From Hanleya hanleyi (taxonomy: Eukaryota > Mollusca > Polyplacophora > Lepidopleurida > Hanleyidae): a DNA stretch of 64,000 nucleotides. The stretch covers positions 1 through 64,000 of the forward strand of contig JAVTVY010006765.1 in the NCBI GenBank assembly GCA_036873755.1, given 5' to 3'. Position numbers and translations under genes: made by a program. How positions within the stretch are numbered: the stretch's first letter is position 1; each line of letters begins with the position of its first letter. Under the pieces are notes generated by a model. That model searched no databases. It worked only from the letters and a program-made list of their open reading frames with translations, and was not told the origin of the DNA. Of this stretch, positions 46,885-58,593 are shown in pieces.

Positions 46885-48038
46885 AATTTGTATGCCCCCG
46901 ATTCCGCTTTAGTCCGACACTGCCCCGCCATTGTTCTGTTCTGTTTTTCAATCATACTTGTCCATACAATATTAACCGAGATCCAGCCTGGACAAGTCCC
47001 AATTCACAAAGATTTCAAGAACAAAGGGCCATAACTCTTGAAAATATAACCGAAACACAGAAAAAACTTTACGTTGAACAACTACAAGGCACTACATATG
47101 ATGCAAATTTCATGCTTGTCCATACAATATTAACCAAGTTATTGCACAGACAAGAAACCTGGACGAACAGATGGACAAAGCGCTTTACTTTGCACAACTA
47201 CAAGGCACTGACCTCATATCACGCAAATTTCATGCTTGTCCATACAATATGGACGGAGATCCAGCCTGGACAAATATATATATCCCATTCACTAAGGTTT
47301 GAGGAACAAAGGGCCAAACTCTTGAAAATATAACCGAAACGCAGAGAAATTTCAAGCTGCACAACTATGGGGCATTGACCACATGTCATGCAAATTTCAT
47401 ACTTGTCCATACAATATTAACCAAGATCCAGCCCGGACAAGTCCCAATTCATGGAGATTTCAGGAACAAAGGGTCATTAACTCTTGAAAATATATGCGAA
47501 ACACAGAGAAACTTCACGTTGTACAACTACAGGGCACTAACCACATATCATGCAAATTTAACCACATATCATGCAAATTTAACAATTGTCCATACAATAT
47601 TAACCAAGATCCAACCCAGACAAGTCCCAATTCACGAAGATTTCAGGAACAAAGGGTCATAACTCTTAAAAATATAAGCGAAATGCAGAGAAACTTCACC
47701 CTGCACAACTATGGGGCACTGACCATATATCATGCAAATTTCATACTTGTCCATACAATATTAACCAAGATCCAGCCCGGACAAGTCCCATTCACAGAGA
47801 TTTCAGGAACGAAGAGCCATAACTCTTGAAAATATAACCGAAACTCGGAAAAAACTCCACGCCGCTTAACTACGAGGCATTGGTCCCATTTCACGCAAGT
47901 TTCAATCCTGTCCATCAAATATTAACCGAGATATTGCGTGGACAAGAAATTCGGACGCTCTGACAGACGGATGGATGGACGTAAGGACAAAGCGATCGCT
48001 ATATGCCCCCCTCTAATTAAAGGGAAGAGGGGGCATAA
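46885..48038 (+). mobile_element. HINE-like element with TATGCCCCC ends
   Basis: The 5' TTGTATGCCCCCG (46888) is the inverse of the 3' GGGGGCATAA (48029-48038), itself an arm of a hairpin with TATGCCCCCC at 48002. Seven units of 120-183 bp are marked by CTTGTCCATACAATATTAAC (46967, 47118, 47238, 47402 and so on) and 'GGGCCATAACTCTTGAAAAT'. GACAGACGGATGGATGGACG precedes the hairpin. The architecture is the same as the other HINEs with an unrelated core. Confidence 0.75.
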
Positions 48039-49385
48039 TCAGCCATCCAATCACCAGGAGCTGTTGGATGTGCTGCACATATACCAAGAAAATGGAGCCC
48101 CAAGCAATAAAATAGCTTCACAAATTCTGACTACCGATCAGGCCCATTTTCACTTTGGTGAAATCTATTTTATATCAGCTGCGATAGAGACACAATTTGA
48201 AAAAAGTAGGTTCATCATTTTTCTAGGAACACAGTTGTTGCATTCTTCAAAGTATTATTGATGATAAAGGAAAATAACCCCAGAAGAAGACATCACAGGA
48301 AGCAGAAAATTGCCACATGTGCATGCTTTAAGCAGTTGCAATAATGTGTACCGATTTTCAAAATGATCCAATGAAATCTCTAGAACAAGTTGCATTCACA
48401 AGAGTATTTTCAATGATAAAGGGATATAACTCCAGAAAAAATGTTGCAAGAAGTTTAAAAAGTCATATGCAGATTTTCACATGGTGACACTAGTGTGTAC
48501 CAAGGTTCAAGGTCCACTAGTTAACAGACGGACAGACAAAACTGTAAAGTAGCAAGTCCCAAAAACTGCAGGGAGAATTATTTTTTTTCACATTTTCAGA
48601 TAAAATTGTTGCTGGATCCAGGAAAAAATCAAGTACATGTACACTACCTGAATGCAATCTTATGATATTGTCAGCCAGCTTGTAACATAACAGTTTCTGT
48701 GCATGTTACTGTACAAAAGTATACTCCAGCAAGAAGACTCCATTCAATACTTATGCAGCAGACAGCTAGCAAAGCCATTTCTCCTGGACTGCGGAGATAA
48801 CACGATGATGTCATGCTTGCAAAAAGAGTGCACCATATCAAATGGCCATGATCAAGGCTTGTGATAGCTGCAGCTGGCAGGTCTACCATCTCCGCACCAT
48901 TTATAAAATAGACATGCTTCTATATCTATGAAGTGCAACCTTCTTCATCATACATCGTCTGGTTCATCCATGTCATATCTTGCTCTAACACCTACAGAAG
49001 TCACGACGGCTTTACAGCTGCTCAGTTACAATGAATTTAGACAGCACAATCAACATCTAGACTGATTTGTTATCTGTGCATCATAATTTCAATATTCCCG
49101 ACCAGCACAATCTCATGAACAGAGTCACACCAAATCTTGATGCCTGTGTTTTGTTTTAAATCTAGATGTCTATTTCTAATTAGCCAGTGTTTGTTTGACT
49201 GAGAATTAATATCGGACGCATTTTCTCTTGAACCAGCTGAATCTTTCATTTCTTGAACATCAATTTAAATTGTTAGTTTCTATACAGGTGCGACTGTATG
49301 AAATTCTGTTTGCAGGGTCGGGATGAGTTAAGCTATGGGCATGGCTAACTGGATAATATATGGCCTAACCCCTGTGAATTCTGAG
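48039..49385. other. HINE-like scrap (48290-48545) and plain sequence
   Basis: Two units with 'GATAAAG', 'ATAACTCCAGAA', 'ACATG..CAGATTTTCA' and 'GTGTACCAAGGTTCAAGG' end in CAGACGGACAGACAAAAC, an HINE-like tail without a clear hairpin. The rest to 49385 shows nothing. Confidence 0.45.
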
Positions 49386-51105
49386 AGTAGTATATAAAGC
49401 AGAAATTCTGTCACCTTTTTTAGGCTGAAAGTGAGGCTGTGGAGTCACGTGGATCCGACGTCACGGATGACGTTACTTCTGGTATAAGACATTAAGATAG
49501 GGCATTAAGGCGTTAGGATAAGGCATTAAGATAGGGCGTTAAGGCATTAAGATAGGGCGTTAAGGCATTACTGTAAAACTCTTCACAAATGTCATGGGAC
49601 AAATATACTGGGTTTCTGCTTTCTCTACTACTAAGAGGCAACTGGATTACTTCTCTTGATTTTTGCTTCCCTGAAATTGAGAAACTACACTATGTCAACA
49701 AGAACAATATTCCCATTTCTATGACTCACCAGGTGTAAAGTCCATTTTCCGGATCTTTTCATTTCAGAGAAAACATGCACCCACCCATGACTTGATCGGC
49801 TTGGAGGAGCGCTTCACATGGATACCCTCCCCAACCCAGGGGTCGACCCCACCTCGACCCAAAAATGTCCATTCCAATGCATTTTCCCCAAAATTCCCTG
49901 TCTGCGCATGCGTACCATTGCGCTACTTTACTCCACACCAGTCCAGCTGGACACTACCCCACGAGAGCATCAAACTAATACCCCACACGAGCCATTCGGA
50001 CCACTATTGATCCTCCTCGACCCCAAAACGTCCATTCCAGTGCCCCTTTCCCACAATTTTCTGCCTGCGCATGCGCGCCATAGCCTTACTTCCACTCCAC
50101 ACCCATCCAGTCGGATGGTCCGCCACGAATGCTTCACTATGACACCTCACACAACCCAATCGGACATTATATTGGTCCACTGGGACCCGAAAACGTCCAC
50201 CTCAGCCCTTCCCATCTACTACGCATGTACACGCAAAATTTTCAGCGAAATTGAACCCATGGTCTCCAGACCCCTCCCATCATCCAGACCCCTACAGCTC
50301 AAGACAGAGAAAATAAGGTGCCACACCCCATACCGCAAATGTCCATGAGTGGGTTCCCCAAGGTGCCAGGTCATTTTCCACTCCACCGGAATGGATTTAA
50401 CATGTCCAGAGAAAACAAGGTGCCACACCCCATACCTCAAATGCCAATGAGTGAGTTCCCCAAGGTGCCAGGTCATTGTCAGCTGCGCCAGAATGGACCT
50501 ATCATGTCCACCCCAGAACTGCCTGAACTATTAAGTGACATTCAACCCATGGCTTCGAGACCCCTCCCATTGTGTTCTACAGCTCGAGACAGAGAAAACA
50601 AGGTGCCACACCCCATACCTCAAATATCCATGAGTGGGTTCCCCAAGGTGCCAGGTCATTGTCCACTGCACCGGAATGGACCCAACATGTCCACCCGACA
50701 CCTGCCTGAATTTTTCAGTGAAATTCAACCCATGGCCAGGAGCCCCCTCCCATCGTGTTCTACAGCTTGAGACAGAAAAAAACAAGGTGCCACACCCCAA
50801 AGTAAAATCCACAAAGAAAAAAAAATGACCACCTATCTACTCCTACCCCAAACATGCATTCCCCGGAGATTAACATTGGTTAGTCACTGGGATCTTATGT
50901 AGAGGGAGATAACTCTTGCTGGGCCGACAAGTGACCGGAAGTGACCTTAGGCTGCTTGACCTAGATGTGACCTTTGACTCAGATGTCACTGGAAGTCGCG
51001 TGACCAGAAGTGTTGTCATCCGTGATGAGAGATCCATGTGACTCCACAGCCTCACTTTCAGCCTCAAAAATGTGACAGAATCTACGCTTTAAATACTACT
51101 TATGA
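49386..51105. mobile_element. Inverted-repeat segment with ~184-bp and ~145-bp tandem units
   Basis: Sequence 49386-49482 (AGTAGTATATAAAGC .. ATTCTGTCAC .. GCTGAAAGTGAGGCTGTGGA .. GTCACG) is repeated in reverse at 51000-51105, about 85% alike by eye. Between them: a GGCATTAAGATAGGGCGTTA array (49490-49571), inverted copies of the 42.9-kb CRE/GCGCATGCGC units (49850-50240), and units marked by AAGGTGCCACACCCCATACC at about 50316, 50418, 50600 and 50785. It may be a terminal region of the virus-like element or an independent element. Confidence 0.6.
49490..49571. repeat. Short tandem repeat GGCATTAAGATAGGGCGTTA
   Basis: Four to five partial copies of GCATTAAGATAGGGCGTTAAG run from 49490 to 49571, related to the spacer at 44694-44851. 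Confidence 0.75.
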
Positions 51106-52455
51106 GTAGCAATGATGCAGTCCTGATAATTAAGACATATAATTGAGTCAGTTCTGGGGCAATAAAGGATGGTCAGCACTGCTATTAGCTCAGTGTTCAC
51201 TCATACAGTACTGAAATAATGTCAATCTGGTTGGTTGTTGAAGGAACGTATCTTAAACTACCTTTCAGGGCAATAAAATAAGTTTAGACAGTGCATGGGT
51301 GTTTGACATATCGCAAGATAGTTACCAATCAGTTACATAAAATTAGTATTGCTACACCTGTGCATCAGTTAATTCGACCTTTCCAGGAGCTGTCATGTAA
51401 TCTAGACAAAGCAATAGTACCCTATGATGGACAAATTCTGATAAACACATGCACATTAAGCACAACACAATGCTGTTTGTTTTTACCAGATGAGATTTGA
51501 CTGTCATTCAATGATTCTCCACACAACTCAATTCCCACAATTTAGGCTATCCTTGGACAGTAAATATTATTGATCTGATAACAACAGAGTATTGGGCAAG
51601 TCAAATATAAGAACACTAGTAGGAATATTTTAATTCCATGCTACTTAATGGGTAACAAGTTCTTTATTTGCCATGAAACAGCATTTCATTTCATGTTCTT
51701 ACCATTTTTTAAGCTAATGAACTCTGAGATTAGCTTTAAGAACACTAAGAATCTGCAACAAAACTACTACATGGCAAATAAGAAAGTTGTTATCCATAAA
51801 TGGCTTGGTATTAATAGTGAGAAGGTTTTTCTTATCATTGTGTAAATAACTACACCCCAGTACAATGAAACGAGAAATTTTGTCGATGAAAGCATTCAAC
51901 AGACTTCCTGTAACTATCAAAGATACTTACCAGAATTGATGTAGAAAGATGAGGAACTGATGATGAAGGTAATATCTTTAACTCTGAGTCATCCAGGTAT
52001 GTGATTAACTCTCAGGCACCAGACCTGGGCTCCTGACATCTGTATAGCTTGAAGTATCAAAGAGATCCCTGTGGATCAGAGAACAGAGTGCTAAGTGAGT
52101 CTTATTTTGAAGATGTCGGAGCACAGAGAAATCCATATGCAGATAAAATAGACACGGCAAAAAAATGCAATGAATATTTCAAGAGTTGCGGACAAGGTGG
52201 AATTCCCACTGGGAGCTTGTATAACTTCCCTCTTCCCTTCTTTTTTCTAAAATCTGTACTTGAAGTGTAAGTACAGTGTAATTCAGACATTTATTGACCT
52301 TGATACTGCGAACTTTCAGTATTCTGATCTCACAAACATTTAATGTTGGAATATAAATTGTACACTCAAATAATCTGCCTTTTCCACATTAACCTTTAGA
52401 CAAACCAGGACATTGGGAGAGCAAAGGAGAGCTTATCTGCACACCGACACATGAC
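51106..52455. other. No feature recognised
   Basis: Intron-like sequence. Frames of 60-73 codons have no domains. Confidence 0.4.
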
Positions 52456-52699
52456 TTCAGCTGATCCACTACTGTTTCATATAATTTCACTTTGCCCGGT
52501 CTTTTAACCCAGGATAATATTTTGAACTGGATATAAGTGACATAACCCAGTATTTCAGGAAAGTGCCATTATACTTAGAATAATGCATAATTTGGCAAAT
52601 ATTACAAGACATATGCCAGCTATCATCAGTTAAAATATTGTCCTGGGTTAAAAAATAGGGCAAAGTGAAATTATAGGAACTAGTAGCTGATCAGCTGAA
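52456..52699. mobile_element. 244-bp palindromic MITE
   Basis: TTCAGCTGATC at 52456 is mirrored by GATCAGCTGAA ending at 52699. Pairing continues inward through ATAATTTCACTTTGCCC and TTAACCCAGGATAATATTTT on the left and their inverses on the right (arms of about 75 bp), leaving a loop of about 100 bp. I find no certain target duplication. Confidence 0.7.
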
Positions 52700-54411
52700 A
52701 TGAACGGATCAGTGCACAGACACAGTTTTTGTTCTTGCAATAATGTGCAACTGAGTCATTGAATTGCAACCTCACTGGATGATGAAGTAGTGCATACAAG
52801 TCTTTTTCTTCTCATTACATCAGGTGGATTCGCTCTATCAATACTCTCACATACAAACTTAATCAAAGAAAGACGGTAAAACATTCCAATTATAGATCCT
52901 CAACTAGCTTATTTTATTAATATGTCTGCAACAATCCCCTAAGACAATTGATCATGTTTGGCAGGAGGAATGTAAATGATCCTCACAGATCTGTAGAGAC
53001 AGTCTGACTGACAGTCTGTGTGAGCCTGATCACCAGGACTTTTGTAATAACACTCAGCACCAGTAAGCTTTCCTACATTTGAGCTATCAAACAGAACTTG
53101 GTAATCGAGCTAGCGTATGTTTTACCAGCATCACCACCTAGAACTGTTAACAAGCATTAACTAATGATGACTGCCATACCTGTCTGCCTCTATCTTTGTA
53201 AGTAGAGTTCACACATGTTTGGAATTGATGATGTATAAGAAGGAGACTGAAGGTTTGCTCATCCCACACTTTTTGTTTTTAATCAGCATACCAGAATTAC
53301 CTTTGGATTTAAAGAGTTCGAGTGAGACAGCTATATTGTACAAGGATGTATGCAAGTCCTGAAGACTGTCCAAAGGAAACTAAACAGCTTACAACCAATA
53401 GACGACCAACCAGTCAACAATCCTGGGCAATACATGATTGAGCACATCTACCACATACCAAGCATGTACATGTATGCTGATTAGTTTGTTATAAATATAT
53501 AAGCATGCCAGATCAAATATTTAGGTACAAAGAAAATGCTGGGCAGATTTCACTGGCTGTATAGGTTCTCTTAAAAAAAATCAATGGTAGCCTCCTGGCT
53601 AAACCCATTCTTGTATGTCTGAACATCCTCATGAGGATAATGAACAAATCTCACAGGTTTCGTACACCTGCAAACTTTCATATATCCAAGCCCTACAGTA
53701 CTTGCCTGACATGCCGCTGCCATTGGTCAGGTGGAATTTATATTGAATGGACAGCTATTTTAATCTTGCTGATGCTATTCAAAGATTATACCTGAACACA
53801 GACCCAATCACAGCAGTGTTTTCAAATCTGAACCCTAATTGGGTTGGCATTTGAGGAGCCAATCAAACATGTTCTTATTCTATTCATGAAGAATGATTGA
53901 GTTTGCATGTACAAGACAGACTTGCAGTTCAACTTCAGAAAACACTACATTTATTACATATAGATGTTAGTCTCAAAATAGAGATAACAATACAACAACC
54001 CCAAGGACCCTCTTACTTAAGTAGCCCATCAGTTATGTTGAACTTTGCTCTCACCACTTACCAGTGAAAGGCTGGCCTGATACCATCAGATAACACACCT
54101 GTCCAGCAAACAGCTACACTTACATGTAAGCCATTTCCTCTTACTTAAGAGCAAACTACAGAATACACATAACATGTTCTGTTTCAAATTACTGCAAAAA
54201 TTACCAAAATATTTTGCAGGGTCACTACCAACTAATGGATACAGTTATGTTAGTATGGAATATATTGATGTTACACAGCATCATTCAATTGTATTTAAAT
54301 ATCCCACCAAATAATTCCAACAACCCATACATGTTTTTATAGAACAACTTCTTCTCAAAACATGCACATCACAATAGAGGAAGTAGGGAACTATATACTT
54401 GGGTCTGTTAT
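52700..54411. other. No feature recognised
   Basis: Plain sequence. Confidence 0.4.
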
Positions 54412-57400
54412 TAGTCAGGCAGATATGTGAAATGATTGTGCACTTTGTGATAAAAGCATGAAATTTGACAGGATGATAGATAATCACATATGATTCATTT
54501 TTGGAGGGGGAGTCCGGCTTGAAAATCCATTTTTGGCCGCCATCTTGGATTTCAAAATGGCCGCCATCAAAAACCACAAAGTCGCATTTCTGCACTTCTG
54601 AAACATAGGCCAATTTAAACGGTTATACCCACATTTGCGTGATCAAGGAATTTAATCAAAACAGTTTTGTTGCATCAGAACTGATGGATTTCAAGATGGC
54701 GGCTGTTTTCTTTTCAAAATGGCTGCCGGGAATCACTTATTTTTCAGTGTTATGGGACTTACGTGAACAGATACACAAACTTCTACTTCTGATAAGCCTA
54801 AAGTGGTTTTTGATGTCATTGGACACTGGGTATTTGTAGACACGTGTGGTTAAGTTTCCACATGAACAGCTGCAATAAAAGCGCGGTTTAGATACTAAGG
54901 CTACATCCTAGAATCCTCCGTATCTTAAAGTCTGAAAGTGAGGTGCCAAGAGAAGTTTTTCTGTAGACTGATATGGTTGCTTTTCATTCGTCAAACGTCA
55001 ACTTTACCCACCTTTTACATATCTCTCCAACTCATCGACATAGCTGATATCTGGAATAGGTCATATATTGGGTATTTACCTAATACTCTACATTTGATAG
55101 ACCTGACATGTGGCATCATGTATTCACATCGGTGATGCTTGCAATATATGAAGTTAATGACACTGGAGATTAATCCCCGTGACAGATGCAGAGAGCTGCG
55201 CATAATTCGAATAAATTAAGCTTGCTGCATGTATAGTTTCCCCAATATGGGTCTTCCATTCGAAATAAAATATGATAATTTTTGATGAGTCGAAATGGTT
55301 GCCATTCAATTTTCGTGTTAGTTTTCCATCCCCACTTACTTTGAGAAGCCTCTCTCGAACAACAGAGAAAAAGCTAACCCCAAATGCAGCGGGTCTGTCA
55401 ATGCTTCAAACTGTGACACTTTGCCCACAACATTATGAATAACCATCTCTACCATGCAACTAAGTTGGCTCGTAAGAGAAATTGTGGTCAGCAAATATAA
55501 CATGGATTACTGATAGTAGATATAATCTGGTAATGGAACTCAGCATAACATTCCTTCAACGATGAAGCATTGGTGGCACAGTCAACTGACATGCATGGCA
55601 AAACCAGTTCATCGCGTCGACAAAAAAAATATGCCTAACCTATCACGGATCACGAATAATTGCTAACCGTAATAACTTCGAGGATAATCTCGGCAACATA
55701 ACCTGGTCAATTTGATATATGTATATGTGATATGGTATTTCTATTGTAACTACAGCGATGACGTCAGGATGTTTCAAACGAAATATATCAAAATATTTGA
55801 TGAAAATTAATTCTATATCAATGTCGGGGAATTGCATACAATGAATTTTCCAAAAATTTGTAGCTGAAACTTTGACTGGTAGCATATCCTATTGCGAAAA
55901 TTCTGGACATGCTTGCATAATACTACAGGTTTGCAAGATATCACGGAAAAGCTTAACCATGGGACATGACGGGATCTCATAAACTCCATCATAGTAATAT
56001 GTTCTTGAAAGGCAGGGTTAATGACCGAGACATATTGTGCGGAAAGTTTCAGCCGCTTAGCTCCAGGTGTAGGGAGAATATTTTGAGGACATCGCCTACC
56101 AAGACCAGACAGCGCTGGTCCTAATATCGCCAAGGCAGAATTAATTGATATTGATCATGCCATTTCCCCTGGCTATATCTTGAAGAACACTGAAGGGCTT
56201 GTCAGATTTAGTTTTTTGTTAGTATTTTAGTAGCCATGTGATTGATAATGGTTGTCGTCTCCGACTGGACATTGTTTCACACAGTAGAAGCCCCTTAACC
56301 AGTTTCCTCGGCTAAAGTAATGTGTAAACCAGCCTTGTATCAGATATCCATTTTAGGCTTCAATGTTCGCGGATGGTGACAAGCTTGATATCCAAGATGG
56401 TGTACTATTAGGGATTTTTAACCATAAAATGCTCGCCAAGGAACGTGTCTAGTCCATGTACATGAATGACCTAATCATTCGAAACAGACCGATTCAACTG
56501 GCTCAACCAAGTCCAATATGCCGCGACTTGTCAAAGGTCGAGTCAGAAGAATGCTATTGTCTACGAGGTTATACAAAAATCTTTGTGTTTCTGTTTGATC
56601 ATACAAGTACATGTAGCAATGGGACTATTCATGTTTGTAGAGGTCTGGAAGAGCTCCCTTCTGAAGGGAGTGCGTATAGTATAGCCCACCAAGAGATCAG
56701 TCGTTCAGGCCCATCCCATTTGGACTTGGTTTCTTCTCCGTTGTTCAGGAGAAGCTTCTCTAAGTAAGTTTGGATAGGGAAATTATACCAAAGGTGAATG
56801 ACAGTCAGTTTGGTGTCCATTTTCAGAAGCCAGCGCATTCTATCAGTAGCAGCTGATGTGGCTGTATGATCAACTGTAGATGCAGCAAGATTAACCCACA
56901 TTGCGCTGGGATTTTTCTCTCAAATAGGACTAATTTTATATATTGCAGGTATCAACTACGTGAAATGCCAAAAAATTATTTTAAGTCACTAAAAAGTAGA
57001 ATTTTGTCAATCGATTCATCTAAGTTACATAACCGTCGAAATAAGCGAGTATCGGCAGCCATTTTGAAAAAAATATGGCCATCATCTTGAAATCCATCCG
57101 ATCTAGTGCAGCAAAAGTGTGTTGATCAACTTGGATACACAAATGTGGGGAGAGCCGTTTAAATTAACCTTCTATGTGTCTTAGAAGTGCTGACTTGCGA
57201 ATTTGATGATTTCTGATGGCGGCCATTTTGAAATCCAAGATGGCGGCCAACTACGCATTTTCAAGCCAACCTCGCCACCAGGGGTCGCTCTCCGCTGGAA
57301 AATGGCCGCTCCGACGAACCCCTGGTACAACGGTCGCTGAAAGTGGGTCCCATAATACATTGAAAAATTCGTTCACGTGTCCTCTTCCGGTTCCATTGGA

Positions 57401-57812
57401 ACATATTCCATTCCTTTTGAAACGTCAGTCATGAGTCATTTTCTTCGCCAGCATCATAACGTCAGAATAGAAAATGTTTCACAAGAATGCATTATGAGTA
57501 TACGTCATCTGTCAGACGCGCTCGTAACGCCCATGACGTCGGGAGATCGGCATGATCTCCACACAGATGCCCTCGTTATGTTCTGAATTCTAGTGTTTCT
57601 GATGCTATCCAATGACCGATCATACGGCTGAGCGCCGTCCCAGAGCCTAGTAGGGAGGACAGGACCGGATAGCTCTGGTTTCGAGATTGTTTTCAAGCCG
57701 GACTCCACTCTAAAAATGAATAACATGTGTTTCTCTGTCACTATGCAAAGTTTCATGCTTTTATCACAAAGTGCACAATCGACCCATTTTTTGTTACATA
57801 TCTGCCGGACTA
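54412..57812. mobile_element. 3.4-kb foldback (long inverted repeat) element
   Basis: The left arm 54412-54740 is repeated in reverse at 57040-57266 and 57690-57812. Paired landmarks are GGCAGATATGT, GTGCACTTTGTGATAAAAGC, GAGTCCGGCTTGAAAA and 'GCCGCCATCTTGGATTTCAA'. Pairing resumes further in: 55330-55375 (CTTACTTTGAGAAGCCTCTC, GAACAACAGAGAAAAAG) against 56735-56775. The right arm is broken by a 423-bp insertion. No transposase is recognised. The central third (55.5-56.6 kb) is unpaired. Confidence 0.75.
57267..57689. mobile_element. 423-bp MULE-like insertion in the foldback arm
   Basis: The opposite arm shows the empty site. TTTTCAAGC (9 bp) is duplicated on both sides (57258-57266 and 57690-57698). 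The termini CAACCTCGCCACCAG and the inverse of CTGGTTTCGAGATTG match at 12 of 15 positions. A 9-bp duplication with short inverted ends is characteristic of Mutator-like elements. GC content is higher than the surroundings (CGTCGGGAGATCGG and similar). Confidence 0.7.
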
Positions 57813-57899
57813 TATCCTCAACGAAGAGAATATTAAATGAACAGACAATGACTATGAAATATATAATACAATGAATCATGTTTTAGCTGTTGCACAATA

Positions 57900-58593
57900 T
57901 GGCAAGCTGTTTCAGTATTTAATCGGTATTCTACAAATGTCGAAAACTTTTGCACACATGTACAAAAGAATTCCACATGTGTAAAAAACAATTTTTAGAC
58001 ATATGTTCAAAACTTTTATACATATGTGGAAAAGTTTTACTTTAATTCAGTTACAATTAGCCTGAATTAACAAAGTAATGATCTCACATACAAGATTGAA
58101 ATACGGTAGTATAGGAATAAACAGGTCATAGATAATCAAACACACATGCTCGGTCTCTTAGCCATTTCAATGTTATCAATGTGGGCAGTTTGTTCCTTTG
58201 TTTGAAAAGGCGCCAAAACGATATCGGGGAGCAGTCAATCCATTGTGTAGAAGTGACAACTATTTCACATATGTGGAAAAGTTTATGTGAAATAAATTAA
58301 CTATTTCACATGTTGAAAAAATGTTCATTCAACATATGTTGAAAAGTTTTACACATATGTAAGAAAGTTTTAGACTATGTGGTAAAGTTTTAGACATATG
58401 TGGAAAAGTTTCATACATATGTAGAAAAGTTTTGCACTTATGTTAAATAAATTAACTATTCCACTTATGTATAAAAGAATTTTACATATGTATAAAAACT
58501 TTACAAAATATGTGGAATAAATAAGCACTTTTGCACATATGTGTAATCCTTTAACATATCAAATAACTGATTAAATTCTGAAACGGCTTACCA
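57900..58593. mobile_element. 694-bp TA-flanked element with ACATATGT palindrome arrays
   Basis: TGGCAAGCTGTTTCAGTATTT (first 20 bases from 57900) pairs with the right end ..CTGAAACGGCTTACCA (58593), with TA on both sides (57898-57899 and 58594-58595). Inside are 12 or more ACATATGT-type palindromes, each with GAAAAGTTTT or similar (57955-58045 and 58265-58558). The terminus TGGCAAGC is shared with 60741. The TA target and short inverted ends fit Tc1/mariner-type MITEs. Confidence 0.82.

Noticed and set aside
49818..50770. Frames of 176 and 150 codons with Pro/His-rich repeats
   Set aside because: They run through tandem units whose lengths (102, 182, 185 bp) differ, are open on both strands in places, and show no domain. 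Low-complexity composition explains the lack of stops.
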